Origin: Spongospora subterranea f. sp. subterranea
Lineage: Eukaryota; Endomyxa: Phytomyxea; Phytomyxea; Plasmodiophorida
Direction: 5' to 3'
Assembly (NCBI GenBank): GCA_049724395.1
Contig: JAUGWO010000026.1
Location: 1 to 64,000, forward strand
Length of the DNA stretch: 64,000 nt
Below the pieces are notes generated by a model. That model saw only the letters and a program-made list of their open reading frames with translations, searched no databases and was not told where the DNA came from. Below are positions 51,153-61,968 of the stretch, in pieces. A program made the translations under genes and the position numbers. Within the stretch, counting starts at the first letter, position 1, and every line of letters starts with the position of its first letter.

Positions 51153-53528
51153 TTAAGAGGTAAGAGGTTTTGGATTTCGGCCCCCTTTGTTTCCACCCCT
51201 TCTGGGTGCAGGTTGAGCAGGAGACTTCGCTGTCCAAGATGGATTTGGCGATGAAGGTGTTACATTACTTTGATGAAGTTGCATACGTGCGTGTTGCAAA
51301 GCCTGCAAAAATATCAACTACGAGCGTAATGAGTCGGGACGACATAACCTGCATGTGAGCTGTGGTAGGCCGACTTCCGGATGGCCAAGCGGGAAAATGC
51401 TGCTCATGTTCGGCTGCAACTGTCTACGCAAAGATAAGCCTCAAAATCTGAACGAAACGAATCGCAAAGCACTGACTGAAGTTGAAACATTGGGTAGACT
51501 CTGCATGATCTGAGCCGCAGCTTTGTTGATGACGTGCTCGGATTTGACCGTCATCGGTGGCGAAGACCATTGCGGGGACTCTTGAGGAGGGAGACTCAAC
51601 AATTTCGGCAGAACCGGTGGTCCTGTATTGTTGGGGTCTTTATCATGCAGCATCACCCTGCCTTCGCGTTGAGATTGTGTAATATAGGCAGACACAAACT
51701 TATTTGTCGTTTTCATGGTTGCCAATGTTGAATCTAATGAACCTATCAAAACGGATGTACCATGGTTCAGAGTTAAAATACCTAAGAATGTCAGGCTTCT
51801 TATCCCCTTCAGAAGTAATTTTAAGAATGCCTTCATACGTGCCCGAGCTAACTGGCGGGTCAGGCACACCCAGACGGCATGGCCTTGAAAAGATGAAAAG
51901 GTCGTGCATTTGTCTCATGTCTAGCTTCAAGTCAAACAGAGCAAAAAAATCGTGCAACCAACGTACTTCTTTGAGAGAAAAAACGCAGAGAACGGACATC
52001 TCCAGGTTTTGGAAGAATCATTTTGATAGGCCTTGAATTTGGAGCATGCAGCTTGACTTTGGACTGAATAGTTAGGCGAGGTGTAGCTCCCTGAAAAAAG
52101 AAATATGGACGATAGAAAACCAGAGAGCACACTCTGATGTACCTGTGGCTCAGGAGCTACAGCGTTGTTAAATATGGTATATCGAGAAATGCTGTCGTTC
52201 AGCAGAATATTTCTTGCATGATTGCATGTGCCAGCTTGCGAATGTTGAACGTAATTGGCGCAACGAAGCAACGTACGAGTGCGATCTTGCATAGGTTTCA
52301 AACCAGGAACATCCGGAAGACGACTCCAGCCGAGCGCGACCATCGAAGGGGCCTTCACTTTAGTGATGCCTTGATCCAGAATTTGCTGTCGACGTTGCGG
52401 TGACTTCAAGCAGCGAGCAATTTGACGCCTTGTTAGTTTGGGCACATTATGTTGATTGAGGTTATAGTTCATCACACTGGCAACTTGTAAGACCCGAACG
52501 GAAGGTTCTAAGCAAATATTGGGCGCATTAGCACGTAAAATTCGCTCTTCAAGGGCGATTTTTAAGTCATCCATTTGAGCATCGTCAATCTTGGTGAGCA
52601 CTTTGAGGTCGCAGAGTCGTTCTATATCCCCTGAAACAGTTTCTGCCGTGGGCTTTAATAAAACTCGGCGAATTGTCGGTTGAGGACAAAATTCGGTCAT
52701 CTCCCTGTAGTCAACGATATCCATCACGACAAATCCATCATAAAAGGTCCATTTCGCGTTGCGAAGCATCTCCGAAATATATGGTGGTAAAATACCGTTG
52801 TCAATAGCACTTGAGGAATTGCTGAATACAAAATTGATTACAAAGCGGCCCTAGGCGGATTTCGATACAATACCTTCGAATGACGATCGTATTCATGCCA
52901 CGCATTGTTATCTGAACCTAGAGAAAATCCCCTTTGAAACAAATGCAATTGTACTGCAGGTTTAACATCTGGAATCCGCTCAATTGCAAAACCTCCCCTG
53001 AAAAACATGCGAATATCTGAACAAAACGGAAGTAAGCTGGAATGTCCATGATTCAGCAGCAAAACTCACTTTTATCAGCTTTAGGAAAACTCAGCTTCAA
53101 CATCTCCTCATGTAAGACTTTTCGCAAAGAATCATCGCCTAAAACTGGCATCGCTCTTGCCTGAATATATTGTCAAACATCATTCTGACAAAAACACTTG
53201 TGAGTTAACCTTTTCTTGAGACATTAATCGCCGAGTAATCGAATCTCTTGAATGCTTGACAAAACGATAGAGATTTATTGGCGGGAACAGCGTATTTAGG
53301 TTTGTGGGGATGAGCTCCTCAATAGTGGTTGCGTGATGACCGATTCCCGGCTTTGGAGCTGGGGGACGGGGGCCGTGATGGAGGAGGACAGCTCCCTATT
53401 CGAGCTCGTTTGACCCATTTGAAACCTTTAACGTGAGCTCGGCGCTTGTTAACAGGAAACTTGACCCTGTCATATTTGTCGGGGAGTACTCTTCCATCAG
53501 GTTCAGCGGTACTAGACGACACCTCCAT
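51153..53528 (-). CDS. SPT20: SPT20/SUPT20H-like SAGA subunit
   Basis: Structural subunit of the SAGA histone acetyltransferase complex. The conserved SPT20 core lies at about 53060-52590: GGFAIERIPDVKPAVQLHLF, NAWHEYDRHSKV, then ISEMLRNAKWTFYDGFVVMD and IVDYREM...PTIRRVLLKP. Exons continue through ARCLKSPQRRQQILDQGITK, DLKLDMRQMHDLFIF, SEPWYIRFDRFIRFN, and a Pro/Gln/Ser-rich end (LQHARMQLHQSNVTPSSPNP) stopping at 51155-51153. The 5' end is less certain. A first exon could start at ATG 53528 (MEVSSSTAEPDGRVLPDKYD) and would need either a roughly 31-bp intron or a base error near 53385 to join ATTIEELIPTNLNTLFPPIN. An ATG at 53151 (MPVLGDDSLRKVLHEEMLKL) is an alternative start. Confidence 0.75.
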
Positions 53529-54121
53529 TTATGTAGACAATTATTCACGGACACTTTACGGAACGATTTACGGCGCGAGCCAAAATAAGGTTGATATCGG
53601 TAAGTAATGGAAAGGTGCCCAGGACGGTGATGACCCTACAGCACCGTCTAACATTCAAACCGGCCGTTGATTTCTCGAGTGACGTCACAATTCAATGAAG
53701 GGCAAAATGGCAATTGTGTGTGTTGAGCAATTCCCTTAGCTTTATTGTTTTTTTCCAAAAAAACTTGACACAAAAAATCCTTGTTTATCAACCCAACATG
53801 CCTCGGAAATGCTATGCCAAACAAAATGTATGTCTACTCCAAACATCCCTCGCAAACGACAATGAGGCCATCAAACTACACAACTGATGTATTTTAAATT
53901 TTTTCGGTTTTCAATACTACTGTTTGACAAACTGTTAACCTAAAAAAAAGACAACTTGTGATGATATCGGGGATGGAGCCTGGCGCCCCTGACATCGAGG
54001 TTGAGGTTCCCCTTTTCACGCACCTGTCCAATGGATTTCGGGCCGGAGGCCACGCACAAGGACCAGTAGTCGACTTCTTTACCGCGCGCAAATTGCTCTT
54101 GACATTTTCCCTGTTCCTCTA
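53529..54121. other. Intergenic, nothing recognised
   Basis: 593 bp between the divergent SPT20-like gene and the coiled-coil gene. Only short frames without conservation; likely a shared upstream region. Confidence 0.4.
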
Positions 54122-57100
54122 ATGGAACTTCGTCGTGCACAATTTAGGATTAGTGCATTGGACGCCCAGGTGGCAAAGATTACTGCTCAGTTTGAGACTA
54201 AGGCCTTATCGCATGTATGGAAAAAATTTTCACACGCTCCTGATGTTTGAGACCTCCTGGGATTATGATGTGGTTTGACATGATTTGATATGGGCATTTC
54301 GTCATATGAGCTCAGTTTCAACCATTCTAAATCGGGGGTGTAGGCTAAAGAAATCGAAGAGAAAGACAACATTATCCTCCAGCTTGAAAAATGTGTTGCC
54401 AGTTTAAAGATACACGCTGCTGAGCAGGTCATATCTCAGCACCTATACACCTTTCGCTATATTGATTAAACTCGTTATCTTAGAACGTGGAAGGCGTGAT
54501 TGAACACCAATTGGCACGCAAGGACCATGACGTGTCGTGTGAACCAGAGGCTCCTTATCACATTGAAAGGAAAGTGCTGGAAGCTGAGATCATGTTGCTG
54601 AAAAATCAATTGGAAGAAGCTAGGCAAGATGCAACGGTAATTCAACAATTCAAATTTGCATTTGTTGACAATTTTTCCTAGAACGAGATTTCGCTACGGG
54701 GTTCGAAGTTGATAGAATCTGACGCCACTATTCAAGAGCTTCGTAAAGACTTGGTTGACCAACAAGAACTGCTTGATCGAGAAACTATAGTTCTGAACGA
54801 AACCATATCAGCTTTGAAGGACGAACTTTTACGGGCAGAAAAAGATGCAGTGACGTTACAGAAATCGTGTGTCGATTCTCAAAAAGTCATTTTGATACTC
54901 AACAAACAGCTTGCAGAACTCACGGAATCGCATCGAGTTATGAATGAGGAGTTTTCACAGCTTAGAATTGACGCCGCTGAAGTGCTTCAAATAGGCGCAA
55001 ATGCTCAAACCGAGAGACGCAAACTTTGAAGCAATCCAATGACAGATTATCTTGTGAACTTGAGGCTTTTAAAGGCTCTTGTGCAAGAATGGAGGGTCTT
55101 TTGGAAGAGATGACGATGAAATATGACGCCCTGAGCAAAGATTTTGACAGCAAACAAATGGAGTGGTCGCTCAACAATTTTCCCCGCGATGAGTTTTTGT
55201 CATTAACCTCCTCCAATTCTATATTGAAAACTCAATTCGACGCGCTGCAAGCAAAGTCGCTCGACATTATAAGTGATAACCAGAATCGAGAAGTGTTTTT
55301 GCAAGAGTTGTTTCTTGAAAAAACGCGCGACATCAAAGATTTGGAGCGTCTTGTACGAAAACTGACTCAGCTCAATTCTGAAACGTCTACAGAGTTCGCG
55401 AACTCGTCTGAGCAATTTTATGACCGCTTTGGGCGCATATCGTCAGAGGCTGAGAATTTCAAAGAAGCTGTCTTCCTGTTAAACTCAGTCTCACAGAATG
55501 CCGTCTTTGAGTTGGAACATCAGAACTCTTTACACCGATCAGAGGCCATCTCTGCTTCCACAACTTCAGAACTTCTAGAGCATGAGATAACGGTTTTGAA
55601 AAAGGAACTTCAAAACGCTTGCCAAAGCAAGGAGGACTTGGAGAAATTGTCAGACTCTACGATTGACAAGTTTCGCACCGAATATGAGCAATATTCTCAG
55701 GCAATCGTTGAGAAAGATCAACTCATCGAATCCCTTAATGGTAATATCAGCGTTATCCGAAATGAGTATAACTCTCTTGTCGTCACTTCACGTTCCGCTG
55801 AAAATGATCTACTTGAGTCTAATAAGGTTCTGTCACACGAGCTTCATTCTCTCACTGAGCTAAATTCAACTCTTCAAGCATCTCTCTTAGTTGCCCTTTC
55901 TCACAAGGAACAGCTCCTGTGCGCTGCCGAAGCGTATCGCTGTCAGAATGATGAGATTGCCGAAGACAGAATGACTCTGACATCCAAAATTATTCATTTA
56001 CAGAATTTGATTGCAGACGTTAGCAAAGAAAACGAAGACTTAAAATTTAATATTCTGGGACAAATAAGCTCATCTTTGGCTGCAAAAGAAACTTGTTCAA
56101 ATGTCTCAGCTTTAACTTTCTGTCCTTCAGTCGGCTTTTTGGAACAACAAAGCAGAAGACACGGTGCAACGCGAAATACTGACGACAAAGCTCTATACAG
56201 CGAACAACGAAATCGCCATAATAGGACAACAAATGGAAGACTTACAGGCAACTACCGTTTCTCTCACCGAAGAAATTAACCATTTGAAAGCAGCAAAGGA
56301 ATTGGTTGAATCAGCGCTCACAGAACATGCTACTAATCTTTCGAAATCAGAGCAGCTTGAACGTCAGTCTCACGATTTGATCAACTGTTTAAAGGCTCAA
56401 GTGACTGGACTGCAAAATCAGTTCCAAGACGCCGTCCTTAGCATTCACAAATTCCGCTTCCACCTTGAGCAAGAACCTGCTACGGCTCTTGACTTTTTTG
56501 AAGACAGTAGTGGGGACCTTGGAGCCGCGATTCAGTCAATGGCTAGATGCTGGGTTGCCTGCATAAGTGACGTATCGCAGCTCGAAGCGAGGGTTTCCGA
56601 GCTGTCCATTACTTGTTCCGGAAAAGACACATGTATTTTCCAATTGCAATCCGAGCGTGACGATATTTGCGAAAAGGCAACGTCGTTAGAGAAAATAATC
56701 GTTGCTATCGAAGGAGAGTTTGTATCAATTCAGAAGAAATCGTCATGGTATCTCGACAAAGAGCGAGAAGATGCAAGGCAACTGAACGAAAATTTACGCA
56801 AACTATTAGAGCAATCGCACCAGTTTCGTTATTCGGCAGAGAAGGAAGTTTTGAGACTGTCCGATATGCTGAGATCATTGAAGAGGTCGATAGCGGAACA
56901 TACTGAGCAAGTTAGCGTACTCAAAAATGAAAACCAGCGCATCGCAAATGAAAGCACGAGACTAACAATGGATTTGATTGCTGCAAAAAACGACCTAGCT
57001 ATAAGAGAAGAAGAATGGTCTCTTCAGCAGAACAGAGTCGTTTCTGAGAAGGTTGACGTAGAACAACGTTGTGAAGAGCTGCAGAAGAATTTGGATCGTG

Positions 57101-59854
57101 TTCAGGATAATGTGAAGCTCCTAGTTGATAAACTTGCTGCACTAAGTTCGAAAGAAGAAGCCTGTACGGCGCAGTTGAATACCCTTCAATCAGACAATTT
57201 GGATCTTCAAAAACAAGTTTCACAGCTCAACGAGCAAGTTTGTCTGTCAAAAGTGCCAACACCAAAAAAAGTTTCCGCAGCAGGAAGAATTACTCAGGTA
57301 CGCAACGTCTTTTACTCTGAGATGCCTCTCATAGATGTGTAGTTATTTTCTCCTGCAAAATCGCTGGATTCGAGCCAATTCTCTCGGATGAAATCTTTGA
57401 TGTCGTCAAATGACGAAGAGAAGGGCAAACTCATGGAACAAATGCATGAGATGCAGGTCAGTCATTGCCAAGAACTACAAAACCTCAAAGATAGTCTTCA
57501 AAAAGAGCATGACCTCGTTGTCAGATTAACCAAATACAAATCCCATCTCAGCGAACTTAACGCGCTGATTCAAGAGCGTATCGAACAAGAGAGCGAGTTA
57601 CGCAGACGTCTGGTACACGCAGAAGATGTCATCGCGGGTCTTTGCCATGCAACCGACAATATGCAGCTCTTCGTAGCTCAGCGAACGGAGTTTTCAAACG
57701 AAAACTGGGACAAAAAACATTCATTTATTGCTAACATGTCAACATTGATGTGTGATACGAACTCCAAGTTAATTGATATGGAACATTCCGTATTCGAACT
57801 TGACGTCGCTCTTGAAGAGGCACAAAGAGACGTCAGCCAATATCACCAATGCGCTCAAGATATGGAGGATGAAATGTTAGAGCTGCAAGTCCAGCGCGAT
57901 CAAGCTTTTGAAGAACTTAAGAAGTAGGGTTTCTCTGGGCTTCGCTTTACAATTATTTTATTAGTTGAAATAGATGTGCATCGTCAACCGATTTAGAGTT
58001 ATCAAGAGCAGAGGCTGAACTTATTGCTACTGAAAGTCTTACTGAGCTCGCTGTTGCTAGTGACAATCTCGAGCAAGCCCGGTCAAAAATAATATCTCTT
58101 GGTGACGCGTTAAATGCATGTCTCACGGTTTCTTCCGTTTTATTTATATCTGAGACGAGTTTTCATGTAGGCTGCATATTCTGAGATCAACGATATCAGT
58201 CGAACGATGTCGACGTTAGAGAACCGCGTTCTGGAAGTATCTGCTGAATCAAGTTCCTGGCAGGCACGATGTGATGTTATGCTTATTGGAACCTGTGGCG
58301 AGAGGAATGTCGTCAACGCGACCAACATAGGATCGGTCGGTGTCTTGCTGCTAAATTTGTCGGAGGAGTTAATAGAGGTCAATCATAGTTCTCAAAGCAG
58401 ATTCTATATTGACTATTGATCTGCAGGCTAACGATCGGTGCCATAATCAAATTGTCGAAAATCATGCATTGCGCAATGAAGCTACCCGACTCGGACAAAA
58501 ACTGGATCAAAGTGCAATTGATCAGGAACAGCTTTCAAACAACTTTGCTCAGACGCAGGCGTTTGCAATTGTGTGTGTTATAGTAGCAGTGCCTTTTTTT
58601 GTCTTGATAACTTCTTCTCGGTACAGGTCGCCACCAACGGTTTAGTCGGTGCGGAGACTCTAATCAGCGAATTGGTTGAAGCAAATAACTACATTCCAGC
58701 GCTTCGTGCAGAGCTATCAAATACTTATATGCAGCTGAATGATATGGAAATTGAAATGGGTGAGCTCAGTTTTCAAAAGTACGACTTGATGCCGAAATCG
58801 GTTCTCATGTTGCATCATGACTAATATAATCCTGTAGATATGCTTACAACAAGGAGAACTCCCCATTTGTCTGGGCAAACTCACCAAGGCACCGAATGCG
58901 TTACAGTCAAATGGTTAAAAATGCTTTACCGTGTTGAGGAACAATTGGTTATTAACGAGGAGAAGGTTACCCAGCATTTTGAGTTTTTCTTAGCGACGTC
59001 TCACATAATGAATGTATAGTTTTCACGTGTAAAGGGTAGCATGGCTGCTCGAATTGCAGCTGAAGAGACTCGCTCTGCCGCACTTACTGCACAGTGTGAT
59101 CGTTTTTCTAACGAAGTCGATACGGTTGCTTTCCCTCTCAAATAGTTCAGACGTCGGAGATGTGACATTCTTGCCATAGTTACGTGGGGAATTGTCGATT
59201 CTAAACGCAGAAAAAGAAAATACTGAACAGGCGTTGCAATTGGAAATGAGATGCTTACGAAACGAGAATGAGGTAAATGTCTTTCATTTTGCTGCAAAAA
59301 TGTCGTCCATCATGAATCCATATAGTTGCGGGTCAATTCCTATTCGTCTGCCCTATCCGATTCACAAGATCAGATTTCACGAAACAGAGTTGAGATCGAC
59401 GAACTCTCCACTACCATTAAAGCAGGATTAATTGTTCATTGATGAATTATATGCTGATTGAGCATTGCATAGGCGTTACAAGCACAGTGTAAATCAAACA
59501 GAGATGAGGTACCCGACAAATCGCTTGAAGTATGTATTCAATTGCTTTTGAAACTTTAACCATATTATTTATGTTCTTGACAGGATGATGAACCGACGAT
59601 GCAAGAGAACTGTCCACTTGATGACATCAGCAGCGATAAGATCAAGCTAAACGAACTGGTTACCAAAACTAGGAAAATGCAGAAACAAATCCGTATCCTG
59701 GAAGCGAAGGTAAGCGTCATCAAAATTGTGCACAACTGGTACGATAATCTGTTCACAGAACCGCATGCTGGAGAAGAAACTGGTACCTGCTGTCCCTGTT
59801 GCTGACATTCCAACAATCAGATCTCCGCTGGCAGATATTCGAAAAGATATCTGA
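54122..59854 (+). CDS. Very long coiled-coil protein
   Basis: Family not recognised. From ATG 54122 (MELRRAQFRISALDAQVAKI), nearly the whole product is heptad-repeat coiled coil over roughly 1,500 residues. Examples are IESDATIQELRKDLVDQQEL, ENEIAEDRMTLTSKIIHLQN and QRCEELQKNLDRVQDNVKL. A break with PTPKKVSAAGRITQLFSPAK suggests a phosphorylation-prone hinge near 57250-57370. The last exons give KMQKQIRILEAK|NRMLEKKLVPAVPVADIPT and end IRKDI at 59854. No motor, PH, GRIP or calponin domain is visible, so it resembles centrosomal, basal-body or golgin tethers. At least eight short introns. The frame changes without an obvious intron near 55005-55030 and 56120-56160, and exons between 57930 and 59600 are only partly traced. 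Confidence 0.75.
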
Positions 59855-59937
59855 AAGTTCCATGCGCACAGGCAAGATCTTAATTGATTCCATTCAACTT
59901 ATTATATAATTGTAATATACATCGGCGTGTGAATATA

Positions 59938-60567
59938 ATGAACTTCTTTTGTTTTTTGTTTTTCAACACATTGCTATTAAAGAGTTTATTCCTGCCCGCT
60001 AAAGGGATCGTTTGCGAGCAACAAGATGCGGTTCAGAATTTTCTTTGCCGCTACTCGCTCGCAAGCCTGTATAACGAGCAACATCAGGGCGATGTCAATG
60101 CTCGCGTAGAATATCGTCAGCGTCTTCTAGATCTAGTTCTGAATTCGCGTCCTCAATGTTTCCCGTATCAGTTCGGAAAAGAAATATTCACCACGAAATA
60201 CTCTGCAAGTTTGTGGGATAGCTTATGGTATAAAATCCCAAGCGGTTCACAGTCTCGTTATGTTTGTGGAACCATCACCAATACACTTCAGCGATCCCTA
60301 GCCCAATATGGCGGTATGAGTCAAGATGGAGTGTTGCTCATGGCAAGCCGGCTCGCCGACATCAACTGTGTTTGCAGTGTCGCATCCGATACTGTGTGCA
60401 TGAATGATTTCGCCATGATACTTCGCCTACTCTGGGAGGATCCTGCTCCAATCGGAATGTTTGATATAGATGCAGCATGGGCTAATAACGATGTTGGAGC
60501 AAGCCGTCTAATATCAATGATTGAGAAAGACTATTCGTGGACAGGAATATGCCCAAGTGATGATTAA
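59938..60567 (+). CDS. Secreted protein of unknown function
   Basis: A single exon of 209 residues. ATG 59938 gives MNFFCFLFFNTLLLKSLFLP then AKGIVCEQQ, a clear signal peptide; an open frame extends upstream but without a better start. The mature protein has about eight cysteines (FLCRYS, QCFPYQF, YVCGTI, INCVCSV, TVCMNDF, TGICPSD) and looks globular, with many aromatic and Leu positions. No catalytic motif or named family recognised. It lies 84 bp after the coiled-coil gene on the same strand. Confidence 0.7.
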   Translation: MNFFCFLFFNTLLLKSLFLPAKGIVCEQQDAVQNFLCRYSLASLYNEQHQGDVNARVEYRQRLLDLVLNSRPQCFPYQFGKEIFTTKYSASLWDSLWYKIPSGSQSRYVCGTITNTLQRSLAQYGGMSQDGVLLMASRLADINCVCSVASDTVCMNDFAMILRLLWEDPAPIGMFDIDAAWANNDVGASRLISMIEKDYSWTGICPSDD

Positions 60568-60822
60568 TCGTTAACATCTTTTGCCTCTCTCGTGCGAAGA
60601 CAATTCGTTCAAAATAAACCTTGCTGTTATTGACTGTTTATGGCACGGGCTGATTGCAAGGAACCACCGAAATTCCTGACAATGCCGACCCTTGGATGGC
60701 GTCATCGAGACGTTCAACACGATACAAATTCAAAACCACGAGATTAGAATTTCTATCACTTAGAACCACAGAACCGGATAAGCACTGGAACGACGTTTAA
60801 TAGATATTGGATACCAATCGCT

Positions 60823-61339
60823 CTAAAAATCGTTGTCCTCAGTTTGCGAGAAGTTGCTCTCATTGTCCCAAGTTTGCAGAAGCTCGGTTGAGGCAACATC
60901 GTCCCCGTCAACAGATAATTCCGATCCAGAATAGCCATCCTCGTCCGACGAATATGCAAACATAGGGCGAAATCCGCTAGGCTTCAAACCCAGCTTGTCA
61001 TGAACGGCGTTTATTTCGTCCCCATCGTTGTCTTCGTTCCAGAGGGTGCCTTTGCTGTGGCCGAATACCAGAAGAACTATTGATGCTCAAAGCATCGATG
61101 CTCGCAGCCAACTCCCCTGCACCTTTCTGCTTTTCTCCCTTTTTCGCCTTTGGCTTCATTGCGCTCCCTTCGGATTTGGCGACCTTGGTCACCGGCTTCT
61201 TGGCGACATTTTTTATTCCTTCGCTACTGAGCAGGATTGTGTCCACTAGCTCAGGCGACGTGACCAATATTTTCATTTTTGGAGTCGATGGGGCGAAAGC
61301 AGGTACAGTACTGTTTGCATTTATCGGACCCGATGACAT
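60823..61339 (-). CDS. Small protein with basic middle and acidic tail
   Basis: ATG 61339 opens MSSGPINANSTVPAFAPSTP, then LVTSPELVDTILLSSEGIKN, a Lys-rich block (AKKPVTKVAKSEGSAMKPKA) and SIDALSINSSSG. A second frame continues NEDNDGDEINAVHDKLGLKP, FAYSSDEDGYSGSELSVDGD and ends SQTEDNDF at 60823. One surplus base near 61050-61070 would join the two into about 170 residues. Family unknown; the charge segregation suggests a nuclear or nucleolar protein. It lies next to the copia element, but is not part of it. Confidence 0.5.
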
Positions 61340-61968
61340 TCTAAACGTGATAATGTGAATCTGCCATTCTCGATCCGGGTACACAGGTAATCATACCAAT
61401 ATCGGCCATGACTACTATCAAATCCTATATGCCATTGGGGTTCAGTACTCCCTGATTGTTCACGTGAGACTTATTTTTAGAGGGTATTCATGCATTTTAC
61501 TGAGACAACGAGTTTTCGAGGGTAGCAACAAGCTGCTTTTGTTCACCTGTTTGAATTTGAGAGAAGCTCCCGGACACAATTAAATGGGAAAATTTACACC
61601 ATCGGTGATGAAATCGCACAATTCGGTGAATGCTCTCGATGCTGGTGACATGTCAAAACTTAGCTGGTGCACTCTGGTCAAAGTCTCGCAACAACGGACC
61701 CCGATCAGAATCAATCATCAGATGTATATTAATCTGTCATTATTTTATCGTCGTCGTCACATCTAGCAAGAAGCGTGTTTGCAGTCTGTAGAGATTCTGG
61801 AGCGGGTAGAGATTCTTGGCCGTCGAGGCTCGTTTGGAGAGAATTAGCTTGTCTCGTTAAGGCTGGCATCGTTGAATGAGAATATTCTATTGAGCGTTAT
61901 CGTGGTAATTAAGGAGTGAGTTTTATTCGGTATTCGATGTGTTCAATCATATAGTCATGATTCACGCG
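61340..61968. other. Region between host gene and copia element; possible LTR
   Basis: If the element at right is intact, its 3' LTR should lie here, just below 61969. The minus strand after the polyprotein stop carries a purine-rich GGAGG near the stop and an AATAAAA about 50 bp on. Without the other LTR in the window, no LTR boundary can be drawn. A plus-strand frame (61584-61766) is not convincing. Confidence 0.35.

Noticed and set aside
53319-53528. A separate small gene from ATG 53528
   Set aside because: The conserved-looking piece that follows in another frame (ATTIEELIPTN...) leads into the SPT20-like exons, so I treat it as a possible first exon. This remains uncertain.
61400-61968. 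A defined copia LTR
   Set aside because: Only one end of the element is in the window, so no pair of LTRs can be compared and no boundary drawn.
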